Source of the DNA: Bacteroidales bacterium
Lineage (GTDB): Bacteria; Bacteroidota; Bacteroidia; Bacteroidales; WCHB1-69
Reading direction: 5' to 3'
NCBI GenBank assembly: GCA_017527945.1
Contig: JAFXPL010000170.1
Coordinates: forward strand, 1-55,453
DNA: 55,453 nt
Under the pieces are notes generated by a model. That model was not told where the DNA came from. It did no database searches and saw nothing but the letters and a program-made list of their open reading frames with translations. The position numbers and the translations under genes are program-made. Positions 27,124 through 34,933 of the stretch are shown one piece after another (the first letter of the stretch is position 1; every line of letters starts with the position of its first letter).

Positions 27124-28647
27124 TCATTGTTCCATCAATTGCATAATTTTATCTAACGAAATTTGCCGTGCGATTATTGCATGTTTTTTTTCATTATTTA
27201 TCAACAGAATCACCGGCGTGGTGACGATGTCGAAATATTCGATGTAATCGACGCTGGTTTCGCCCATGGAGGTGCTCAGGTTAATCCAGTCGCCGAGGCC
27301 GTGCTTCTCGGAGAAGGCCTTCCAGCGGTCGTAGTCGTCGTTGACCTCCACGGCAAAGACCTCGAAATTCAGCTCGTCGGCCCGTTTCTGGTATAAATCA
27401 TGCAAAATCGGCGTCTCCTCCTGGTAATGGTCGCAGTCGGGATCCCAGAACCAGAGGATGGTGTATTTCGTCTGTATCTCATTGGTGGAGTGCTGTTTGC
27501 CGTCTATGTCGTAGGCAGTGAGTTCGGGGATCAGCGCACCGGGGGCGAGCTTGCGGATGCGGTCCGTCTGCCGTTTGATGCGCCGTTCCTGGTCCTCGGA
27601 AATCCAGCCTCGGTCGTAGGTGTCGTAAATATGCAGCATTACCGGCTCATAATACGGATCGCCGGTCTTATCGAATATGTTGTACAACCACTGCGCGTAC
27701 AACCCGCATTGGTAACGGCCCCCGCGCGCCGCCCGCATGAGGATGGTGTCCACCTCAGTGATGATTTCGGCGACAGACTCGCGATTATCGGATGTCAAGT
27801 ACTCTTCGATAAACAGGAAAAGCATAGACATGGAATGACAAAAGCGAGCGTCTGTGAAATCGACTTGCGATATCACACGATGGTAATTCTCCTTCGGCAC
27901 CGCAGAGAAGGCGAAATGGACAGCAGGATCATCCGACTGGGCCGAATTCATAATCTCCTGATTCAGATGATAATACTTTCCCAAAAAGGACTCGGGCATT
28001 GTAGAGGTTAGTTCTGCCGCAGCCTTCACCGCATCAAACGCATCCATTGCCTGCTCTTCCGCGAAATGAGTTGTCATCAGAATTGAATTCTCTTCCGAAT
28101 TCTTTATAACACGTTCCTGCCAAGAAATCTCCCAATTAGCTTTGGCATTCAAAGTGTCGCTATCGGACTCCTTAATTTGAATATCAAAGGTCGTTTGCTG
28201 ATTTAAAATAACAGAAAAAGGATATACCCATGTAGGAAAAAATCCTGACTTTCCATGATATACCAGCTGGTAAAAACCTTTCGGAATCAAAGAGTGATAT
28301 AACGCTTCCAGCATGGATGCGTTATATTTTTTGGAAATATCACCCCCCTTTTTAGTGGGAACCTTCTTTGTCAAAACAGCTTTCCCTTTCTTAAAGACAG
28401 CACTGTCAACAAGTTGCTGATTATAGAAATCCTGTCTATATAGGTAAACCACATCGCCATCGGGCGCATCACAAAAGACCCTAATGTTGTATTCTGGACA
28501 ATAATACCGCTCCAAATTCGTCTTCATCGCCCGAACAGAATACATGATACCATCCAGTTCCTCGTTTTGAGCGCACACCGTTCCCGCCGTCCCTAAGACC
28601 AGGGCCAGCAACATGATGATTGTCCGGATATGTGTTCGTTTTGTCAT
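27124..28647 (-). CDS. Thioredoxin-fold paralogue lacking the CxxC pair
   Basis: 507 residues, same architecture as its downstream neighbour: signal peptide (MTKRTHIRTIIMLLALVLGTAG), beta domain, helical DUF5106-like region, and a thioredoxin fold. The active site reads WFWDPDCDHYQEE (around residue 405). The first cysteine is kept but the second is Tyr, so it cannot cycle as a dithiol oxidoreductase. It could act by mixed disulfide or as a binding subunit. The N-terminal third is more AT-rich than the rest. It is probably co-transcribed with the CPTC paralogue. Confidence 0.82.
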   Translation of the reverse strand: MTKRTHIRTIIMLLALVLGTAGTVCAQNEELDGIMYSVRAMKTNLERYYCPEYNIRVFCDAPDGDVVYLYRQDFYNQQLVDSAVFKKGKAVLTKKVPTKKGGDISKKYNASMLEALYHSLIPKGFYQLVYHGKSGFFPTWVYPFSVILNQQTTFDIQIKESDSDTLNAKANWEISWQERVIKNSEENSILMTTHFAEEQAMDAFDAVKAAAELTSTMPESFLGKYYHLNQEIMNSAQSDDPAVHFAFSAVPKENYHRVISQVDFTDARFCHSMSMLFLFIEEYLTSDNRESVAEIITEVDTILMRAARGGRYQCGLYAQWLYNIFDKTGDPYYEPVMLHIYDTYDRGWISEDQERRIKRQTDRIRKLAPGALIPELTAYDIDGKQHSTNEIQTKYTILWFWDPDCDHYQEETPILHDLYQKRADELNFEVFAVEVNDDYDRWKAFSEKHGLGDWINLSTSMGETSVDYIEYFDIVTTPVILLINNEKKHAIIARQISLDKIMQLMEQ

Positions 28648-28683
28648 TCGGTGTATATTTCGTCAGTTATTGTTCATTCGTCA

Positions 28684-28806
28684 TCCCCACATACTGCGCT
28701 CCGCTTGTGTGACGGCCTCCTTTCCTTGAGCCCCACACTGCGCTCCGCTTGTGTGGGGTTATTTGCACTGCGTGCGTCTTGCCCCTCCGGGGCTGCTTAA
28801 GGAAGT
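28684..28806. repeat. REP-like element, family A (one partial and one full copy)
   Basis: CCCCACATACTGCGCTCCGC..GTGTGAC (28685-28713) and a full three-hairpin unit (28731-28806) ending TGCTTAAGGAAGT. It sits between the glmM stop and the second thioredoxin-like gene. Confidence 0.85.
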
Positions 28807-28817
28807 ATCTTTAACGG

Positions 28818-30296
28818 CTAACTCGCAAGCATCTCGCGGATGTCGGCCATCAGCTTGTTGGCGATGTTCTCGGCGACCTGCGGGGTGAGGGCCTCGGCGT
28901 AGATGCGCATGATGGGTTCGGTGTTGGAGCTGCGCACGTGCACCCAGCTGTCGTCGAAGTCGATGCGCACGCCATCAACGCGGTTCACTTGGTAGTTGGC
29001 GTATTTCGCAGCGATCTTGTCCAACAATTCCTTCATGTCCACGGAACTGTTCAGCTCGGTCTTCTTCTTCACGATGCAGTAGTCGGGATAGAGGGCGCGG
29101 ATCTGGCTGCAGCTCTTGCCGGTCTTGGCCATGTAGGTGAGGAAGAGGGCGATGCCCACGAGCGCGTCGCGGCCGTAGTGCAGCTCGGGATAGATGACCC
29201 CGCCGTTGCCTTCGCCGCCGATCACCGCGCCGGTCTGTTTCATCATCGCCACCACGTTCACCTCGCCCACCGCGGAAGGCGTGTAAACCACTCCATACTT
29301 GTCGCTTACGTCTTTCAATGCACGAGAGGAGGAGAGGTTGGATACCGTGTTGCCGGGGGTGTGCTGGAGCACGTAGTCGGCCACGGCCACAAGCGTGTAC
29401 TCCTCGTTGAAAAGCGTGCCGTTCTCCGTCACGATGGCCAAACGGTCAACGTCGGGATCGACCACAAAACCGACATCGTAGTTGGAGCGGCTCATCACGT
29501 TGCAGATGCCGGCCAGGTTCTCGGGAATCGGCTCCGGATTGTGGGAGAAGACTCCGTTCATCTCGCCGTTGAGCACCGTCACATTGTTGACACCCAGTGC
29601 CTTGAGCAGCACCGGCAATGCCAATGCCCCGGTGGAGTTCACCGTGTCCAAAATCACCTTGAAGTTGGCTTTGGCGATGGCGTTCCTATCGACCAACGAC
29701 AGGCGGAGAATCGCCTCGACATGATCCTGGATGGCGTTTTCGTACAAAGTATAGCTCCCTAACTTGTCGATTGTCGCGTAGGTTAATTGGTCGGATTCGG
29801 TCAGCTCGACGATGCGCTTGGCCTCCTCGCCGGAGACGAACTCGCCGGTTCTGTCGAGCAGCTTGAGGGCGTTCCACTGCATCGGGTTGTGGCTGGCAGT
29901 GATGATGATGCCGCCGTCAGCCTGATGCTGGATCACGGCCATCTCCGTGGTCGGCGTGGTGGAGAGCCCCAGGTCGAGAACATCCACGCCCATGCTCTGC
30001 AACGTACTGCAAACCAAACGGTTCACAACATCACCGGAGATACGGGCGTCTCTTCCCACCACGATGCGCATCTTGGAACTGTCCGCAGCCCGTCGGGAGC
30101 TATCTGCGTCCTGCAGATTGCTATTGTCCGACTGCGAGGACTCGTCCAGAGCCTCGGACGCGGCCCGTTCGCGCTTTTCCTGCAAAAAGGTGGCGAATGC
30201 CGTGGTAAATTTCACCACATCGACAGGAGTCAGGTTCTCCCCAATGTTTCCCCCAATTGTTCCCCGGATTCCGGAAATGGACTTAATCAGTGTCAT
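28818..30296 (-). CDS. glmM: Phosphoglucosamine mutase (alpha-D-phosphohexomutase family)
   Basis: 492 residues. It interconverts glucosamine-6-P and glucosamine-1-P for peptidoglycan and LPS precursors. The phosphoserine loop TASHNPMQWN has Ser135, the metal loop is DPDVDRLA, the sugar loop EGNGGVIYP and the phosphate loop RSSNTEPIMRIY. A hydrophilic 30-residue stretch (about 44-75, rich in Ser/Asp/Ala) sits between the first helix and the VVGRDARISG strand, where related Bacteroides enzymes have a short loop. Without it the length is the usual 462. Phosphomannomutase or phosphoglucomutase activity cannot be excluded. It has its own -7 element. Confidence 0.88.
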   Translation of the reverse strand: MTLIKSISGIRGTIGGNIGENLTPVDVVKFTTAFATFLQEKRERAASEALDESSQSDNSNLQDADSSRRAADSSKMRIVVGRDARISGDVVNRLVCSTLQSMGVDVLDLGLSTTPTTEMAVIQHQADGGIIITASHNPMQWNALKLLDRTGEFVSGEEAKRIVELTESDQLTYATIDKLGSYTLYENAIQDHVEAILRLSLVDRNAIAKANFKVILDTVNSTGALALPVLLKALGVNNVTVLNGEMNGVFSHNPEPIPENLAGICNVMSRSNYDVGFVVDPDVDRLAIVTENGTLFNEEYTLVAVADYVLQHTPGNTVSNLSSSRALKDVSDKYGVVYTPSAVGEVNVVAMMKQTGAVIGGEGNGGVIYPELHYGRDALVGIALFLTYMAKTGKSCSQIRALYPDYCIVKKKTELNSSVDMKELLDKIAAKYANYQVNRVDGVRIDFDDSWVHVRSSNTEPIMRIYAEALTPQVAENIANKLMADIREMLAS

Positions 30297-30328
30297 ATCT
30301 CTTCTCTTTTATCTTTCTAAAACGGCTG

Positions 30329-30336
30329 CAAAAGTA
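30329..30336 (-). promoter_or_regulatory. -7 element for glmM
   Basis: TACTTTTG on the minus strand, 32 nt upstream of the glmM start. Confidence 0.65.
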
Positions 30337-30375
30337 AGAAAAATCGGCTAACCTGCAGCAACATTTTTTCAACAG

Positions 30376-31020
30376 TCATCGCATGTCGTTGACCTCCACA
30401 CCGGGGTATTTCGACACGTCGAACACGAACATTTTGTCATCCAGCGGGATATCATGTTTGAACTGCTCGATACTATATGTATATATGGTGTTGTCTTTCT
30501 CGTAAACGGCGATTTTCGCGATTTTGAGCGAGGTCTTCCCGATATAGACCCGGATGCGGTAGAACGACTGTGCGGTCTTGGGCGTGAGATCGACGATGCT
30601 GTACTGCACGTTGTTCGAGAACTCGTCGCGGATGAACTTGGCGCGGAACTGCTTGTCCCAGCCCTTGAGGATGCGCTGCGGGTTCATCAGGTTCCCGTCG
30701 TCCTCGGGATCGTACTCATAGACGGAGACCTCCTTGGCGGACTTGTCGTAACTCCAAATTGACTGGCCATCGCAGAAGTACTGGACGCCTGAGAATGTGG
30801 TTTTGTACTTGCTGCCCTTGAGGCAGAAGTCCCCCTCGCTGACCCCCAGGGTCTTGTCGTCCTTGGTGGTCTTCAGGGTGTAGTGGAACTGCAGGGTGGC
30901 ATATTTCTGGTACTGCAGGGCGACCTTCTTGAGCAGGTCGGCGGCGCCGCCATCGACATTCTGGGCGAAACTTGCGGACATGTACACCGCCATTATCGCT
31001 AAAACTGCAAATTTCTTCAT
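30376..31020 (-). CDS. LolA-like outer-membrane lipoprotein carrier protein
   Basis: 214 residues from the ATG at 31020, which opens a signal peptide (MKKFAVLAIMAVYMSASFAQ); the longer frame adds 14 non-signal residues. The beta-rich mature domain has LolA-family features (LQFHYTLKTT, GDFCLKGSKYKTTF, YFCDGQSIWSYDKSAKEVSVYEYDP). LolA ferries lipoproteins across the periplasm to LolB or the outer membrane. It lies downstream of the EamA transporter and upstream of glmM, on the same strand. Confidence 0.82.
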   Translation of the reverse strand: MKKFAVLAIMAVYMSASFAQNVDGGAADLLKKVALQYQKYATLQFHYTLKTTKDDKTLGVSEGDFCLKGSKYKTTFSGVQYFCDGQSIWSYDKSAKEVSVYEYDPEDDGNLMNPQRILKGWDKQFRAKFIRDEFSNNVQYSIVDLTPKTAQSFYRIRVYIGKTSLKIAKIAVYEKDNTIYTYSIEQFKHDIPLDDKMFVFDVSKYPGVEVNDMR

Positions 31021-31122
31021 CTTATCGTTATTATTCGTTACATTGATTGTCGTTTCTTGCAAACGTTTAACGTTGCCTGTGGGTTGTCCGGTTTCCCGCG
31101 ATTCGGTTTCACGATTCGGTTC

Positions 31123-31186
31123 CCCAGGGCTCGCTGTCGCTCACCCTGGGCTGACATAGGTCGGGCTTTCAGCCCTTTTTGGAAGG
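31123..31186. repeat. REP-like element, family B
   Basis: CCAGGGCTCGCTGTCGCTCACCCTGG hairpin, then GGGCTTTCAGCCC, ending TTTTTGGAAGGTG. It lies between the EamA transporter stop and the lolA-like start. Confidence 0.85.
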
Positions 31187-31200
31187 TGTATTCACCATTC

Positions 31201-32073
31201 CTAATTTTTAATTATCAACATCACCGCCACCAATATCAATGCGATGCCTGCCGCGAGCCGGGCCGTGAAGAGGCCGTCGAACACGAAGACCGAGATGGCG
31301 ACCGCCGTGACGGGTTCCAGCGCGCCCATGATGGCCGTGGGGGTCGAGCCGGCGTGCGCGATGCCGATGTTGAGCATCGTCATGGCGATGATGGTCGGCA
31401 CGATGGCCACCATGCAGATCCAGCCCAGTGCCGACCAGCTCGGGATGGCCATGATGCGACTGCCGGGCACGCAGAACGAGTAGATGCCGATGACGATTGC
31501 CGCGAACATCATGATGTAGAACGTCATCTTGAACGGCGGCATCGAAATCTTCGAGCGGTTCACCACCACGATATATACGGCGTACGTCAGGGAGGAAATC
31601 AGCACTAAAACGACACCCCACAGCGACATCTTCACTTCGCCGTCGCCCTGGTAGAGCAACAGTATGCCAATGACACTCAGCACGATGGAGAGAATCATCA
31701 TCGCCGAGGCCCGCTCCTTGAAGAAGACCGCCATGATGACGGCCACCATCACCGGATAGGCGAACAGGATGGTGGAGGCCACCCCGGAGTCGAGATGCTT
31801 GAACGAGGTGTAGAGCGACAGCGCGGAGGCCGCAAACAGCACACCGAGCGACAGCAACACCTTGAACTCGAACCTGTTGATACGGAACGGCACCCGCTGA
31901 ATCAGCAGGATGACCCCCAAAATGAGCACCGCGAAGGTGAATCTATAGAAAATCACGCTCGGCGGGTTGAAGCCCTCCTGGTACAAAAACAATGCCCCTA
32001 ACGGGTTGGTCCCATACGCCACCGCCGCAATAATCCCAGCTATATATCCCTTTATTTTCGATTGTTCTTTCAT
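31201..32073 (-). CDS. EamA-family (DMT) transporter
   Basis: 290 residues from the ATG at 32073 with about ten transmembrane helices in two EamA repeats (GYIAGIIAAVAYGTNPLGAL; SSLTYAVYIVVVNRS). Drug/metabolite superfamily exporters carry amino acids, metabolites or drugs; specificity cannot be read from sequence. The start follows a repeat leader at 32086-32147. Confidence 0.88.
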   Translation of the reverse strand: MKEQSKIKGYIAGIIAAVAYGTNPLGALFLYQEGFNPPSVIFYRFTFAVLILGVILLIQRVPFRINRFEFKVLLSLGVLFAASALSLYTSFKHLDSGVASTILFAYPVMVAVIMAVFFKERASAMMILSIVLSVIGILLLYQGDGEVKMSLWGVVLVLISSLTYAVYIVVVNRSKISMPPFKMTFYIMMFAAIVIGIYSFCVPGSRIMAIPSWSALGWICMVAIVPTIIAMTMLNIGIAHAGSTPTAIMGALEPVTAVAISVFVFDGLFTARLAAGIALILVAVMLIIKN

Positions 32074-32085
32074 CACATTCAACAC

Positions 32086-32147
32086 ACATTGCACATCATA
32101 CATTATTCATTGCCCATTGTACATTGCCCATTATACATTGTACATTG
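32086..32147. repeat. Tandem array ACATTGTACATTGCCC in the EamA leader
   Basis: Imperfect copies of CATTGTACATT / CATTATACATT between the MurL-like stop and the EamA start. On the coding strand this reads AATGTACAATGTATAATG. The same unit is found translated in the two adhesin sorting domains. Confidence 0.8.
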
Positions 32148-33461
32148 TTAAGGTGCCATGTTGTAATATTCCTCCAACATGTCGTCCTCCATCTGCGCAA
32201 GCGAGGCATTGATGTAGTGCTTCAGCAAATACTTATCACTGTGCGTGTTGCAGATGCGGCGAAGGGCTTCGTTGACCTCCCGGACTGTGCCCACACACTC
32301 GAACGGCTTGATTTTGGAGAGACCCGACAGCTCGTCGAAGGTCTGCTCCAATGTCGGGTCGTCCAACAGGTCGTGGCCGAAAATCTCCTGGAGCTTGCCA
32401 TCTTCAATGAACGGCGACAGGATGATGTAGGCAAAAAGGCACTTCGGGCAGTGGCCGCACCATTTGTCCTCCTTGCTGCCGACGTTGCAGCTCCGGAAAA
32501 CAGGGAAATATTGCGGATAATGCGAAAACTTCTCGGCAATCTGCAGTTCGTTGAACGGGCGCAAGTGGCTGTAGTAGTGGTTGCAGTCGCCCATCCAGTC
32601 GCGCACGTAGTCCTGAAAGTCGGTCTCGAACTCCAACGATTTGGAATACTGATGGTTGATATTGGTGCCCGGCACCGTCGGCTCGTTCGCGCTCGACTCA
32701 TTCGAGAGGGCGACATCGCGGATGCCGGTGACCGCACTGAGCAGTGGCGTGTAGAAGGCCAGCATCGCGGAGAACGGCGTATGCCCGTTAAGGAAACCTT
32801 GCGCGTTGAGTTCCAATAGCTTAGAGTCGATTTGGCGGTGCAACACCAGGATTTGGTCTTCCGTGTCGAAGCCTGCCACACGGGCGCAGTCCAGCGTCGC
32901 GCCACGAGGGTTGATGATGAACGGCACCACCTTGCGGTTCGGCCTCAACTCCTCCAGCGTCACCACGGAGTCCTTGCCGCCGCCAACGGGAACAATCACG
33001 GAGTCAACGTTTTCCGCTTTCGGATAGGACAACTCCTCTGCCGGTCGCGCCCCTTCGGGAAAGGCAAAGTCCATGAATCGCAGGTGGTCGGTCTCGATGC
33101 TGTTGCGGTACATGAACTCGCCAAGGCCGTACCAATAGAGTTTGCGCCACCACCACTGCTGGTCCTCGGAGAGCGAGAACGGCTTCACCAGGATGGTCGG
33201 GCTGCAGGTGCACTTCCAGTAGCTGATCAGCTCGATCATGCCGATGTGGAATACAATGCCTTCCAACTGCTTAAGGTCGAATGAGTTCCAGTCGGGCGTA
33301 TGGATTCCGGCCGACAACCTCATCTTCGGGGAGAAATGGATCCCCTCCCCTATCGAAAAATGGAAAACGAGGCTCAAATCCCCGTTCTCGATGCCATATT
33401 GATACCCCTCATACGTGAAAACGGGGTATTTCTCTCTTAAATCGTCAAATTTCGCGTTCAT
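32148..33461 (-). CDS. MurL-like PP-loop protein (UDP-MurNAc-L-Ala-L-Glu epimerase family, tentative)
   Basis: 437 residues from the ATG at 33461. A PP-loop motif PVGGGKDSVVTLEEL lies near residues 158-172, with NESSANEP and NINHQYSKSLEFE in the core and a cysteine cluster WCGHCPKCLFAY after it. This matches my recollection of MurL, which epimerises L-Glu to D-Glu on the UDP-MurNAc dipeptide together with MurD2, bypassing glutamate racemase. No murD2 lies nearby, so the role is tentative; another ATP-dependent PP-loop enzyme is possible. A -7 element lies at 33511-33518. Cytoplasmic, no signal peptide. Confidence 0.6.
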   Translation of the reverse strand: MNAKFDDLREKYPVFTYEGYQYGIENGDLSLVFHFSIGEGIHFSPKMRLSAGIHTPDWNSFDLKQLEGIVFHIGMIELISYWKCTCSPTILVKPFSLSEDQQWWWRKLYWYGLGEFMYRNSIETDHLRFMDFAFPEGARPAEELSYPKAENVDSVIVPVGGGKDSVVTLEELRPNRKVVPFIINPRGATLDCARVAGFDTEDQILVLHRQIDSKLLELNAQGFLNGHTPFSAMLAFYTPLLSAVTGIRDVALSNESSANEPTVPGTNINHQYSKSLEFETDFQDYVRDWMGDCNHYYSHLRPFNELQIAEKFSHYPQYFPVFRSCNVGSKEDKWCGHCPKCLFAYIILSPFIEDGKLQEIFGHDLLDDPTLEQTFDELSGLSKIKPFECVGTVREVNEALRRICNTHSDKYLLKHYINASLAQMEDDMLEEYYNMAP

Positions 33462-33510
33462 AAGCTTTATTGTGCGACAAACAAGGTTTCTGTCCTGTAA
33501 AACGAAGCGG

Positions 33511-33518
33511 CAAAAGTA
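33511..33518 (-). promoter_or_regulatory. -7 element for the MurL-like gene
   Basis: TACTTTTG on the minus strand, 49 nt upstream of the start at 33461. This supports the downstream ATG over the one at 33530, which lies before the promoter. Confidence 0.65.
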
Positions 33519-33558
33519 CGATTTTTTCACATATCACCGCGCCCCCGAGCGCCGCCGT

Positions 33559-34779
33559 TTACGGCCGAAAATGCCTCCGCATATACTCCACCGTCTTATG
33601 AAGCGTTTCCATTTGGACGACTTGGTCGAGGTGCCCGGCGAAGTCGAGGCCGTAGCGGGCCTGCAACGCATTGAGCAACTCTCGAAGCTCGTCCTCTTGC
33701 TGCGTCTGGTCTTCCAAAAGATCGCGGATGACCATCTGTCCCTCTTCGCGGGCGGAGAGGTTGTGGAGGCTCACCCCGATGAGGCGTGCAGACTCCCAGC
33801 GCACCCCATCGAGCATCGCGGCGGCCTCACGATAGATGGTGACGGCCGACGAGGTGGCCAAAGGAATGGAACGCGAGCGACTGATACTCTGCATGTTGGA
33901 ATAGGTCAATTTCAAGGTAACCCCTTTCCCGCGCAAATTGTAGCGGCTGGCGCGATGCTCCACACTGAGGGCCAGCAGGAGCAAGACATCTTTCAACAGA
34001 TAATAATTGCCGACATCTTTCTGGAACGTCACCTCGCGCCCGACGGATTTGGCATCCTGCGGACGATAAGGCACCACCTTGCGGTCATCGATGCCGAAAG
34101 CAACCTGGGTGAGCCACTGGCCGTTCTTGCCGAGCAGGCGCACCACATCGTCGGTGCGTTGCCGGAGGTCGCGCACAGTGTGTATGCCAACCTCGTGCAA
34201 CTTCTTGGCGGTCTGCTCCCCGACCGTGTAGAGCACGCCCACGTCACGGTCGATGATGAGGTTCACGAAGTCGTCGGCGGTGGGGATTTCGAAATAGCCG
34301 TCCGGCTTGTCCTCCTCGCTGGCCATCTTGGCGGCGGTCTTGCTGTAGGCCACGCCCACGGAGCAAGTAAGTCCGACCTCTTCCAAGGTGCGCTGCTTGA
34401 TGAGATGCCCGATGCGGCGCGCCCCTTCCCAGTCACCGGCCTGCGCAGTGACATCGAGATACGCTTCATCGAGCGAAATCCGCTGCGAGACCGTGGCGTA
34501 GGTGTTCCAGATGGCGTTCAGCTGCTCCGAAACCGCCTTGTATTTGTTGAAGTCAGGATGCATGAAGATGCCCTGGGGACAGCGGCGGTAGGCCTCCTTG
34601 ATGTTCATCGCCGAGCGCACGCCGAACTTCCGCGCCTCGTAGCTGCAGGTGGCCACCACCCCGCGCTCGCGCGGCAGGGCGCCGATGATGAGCGGCTTGC
34701 CTTTCAACGCCGGGTTGTCGCGAATCTCCACCGAAGCGTAAAACGCATCCATATCGACATGTATAATTATCTGATTCAG
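33559..34779 (-). CDS. dinB: DNA polymerase IV (Y-family), probably with a CTG start
   Basis: Error-prone translesion polymerase. Catalytic residues are in SLDEAYLDVT (Asp-Glu) and in the N-terminal strand HVDMDAFYASVE; the helix-hairpin-helix and little-finger domains follow. The only in-frame ATG (34752) starts at MDAFY, one residue past the first catalytic Asp, which would inactivate the enzyme. The frame stays open upstream as LNQIIIHVD, beginning with CTG at 34777-34779 after a purine-rich TAAGAG, and stopped by TAA further up. A -7 element at 34807-34814 leaves room for a short leader. I therefore place the start at CTG; an ATG to CTG change is likely. Confidence 0.88.
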   Translation of the reverse strand: MNQIIIHVDMDAFYASVEIRDNPALKGKPLIIGALPRERGVVATCSYEARKFGVRSAMNIKEAYRRCPQGIFMHPDFNKYKAVSEQLNAIWNTYATVSQRISLDEAYLDVTAQAGDWEGARRIGHLIKQRTLEEVGLTCSVGVAYSKTAAKMASEEDKPDGYFEIPTADDFVNLIIDRDVGVLYTVGEQTAKKLHEVGIHTVRDLRQRTDDVVRLLGKNGQWLTQVAFGIDDRKVVPYRPQDAKSVGREVTFQKDVGNYYLLKDVLLLLALSVEHRASRYNLRGKGVTLKLTYSNMQSISRSRSIPLATSSAVTIYREAAAMLDGVRWESARLIGVSLHNLSAREEGQMVIRDLLEDQTQQEDELRELLNALQARYGLDFAGHLDQVVQMETLHKTVEYMRRHFRP

Positions 34780-34806
34780 ACTCTTACGGTTTTAAGATGA
34801 ACAGCG

Positions 34807-34814
34807 CAAAGATA
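34807..34814 (-). promoter_or_regulatory. -7 element for dinB
   Basis: TATCTTTG on the minus strand, about 27 nt before the proposed CTG start. No SOS box was recognised. Confidence 0.6.
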
Positions 34815-34895
34815 CACTTTTTCAGACAACACAAATCTGACAATTTGCCAAAACTTTCCACAATCTCGCCAAACCCGACATAAACAAAATAGTAC

Positions 34896-34903
34896 TATTT
34901 TTG
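34896..34903 (+). promoter_or_regulatory. -7 element for the carbohydrate-binding protein gene
   Basis: TATTTTTG, 30 nt upstream of the ATG at 34934. Confidence 0.7.
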
Positions 34904-34933
34904 CAGGTTAATTTCAAACTTAATCAAAACATT

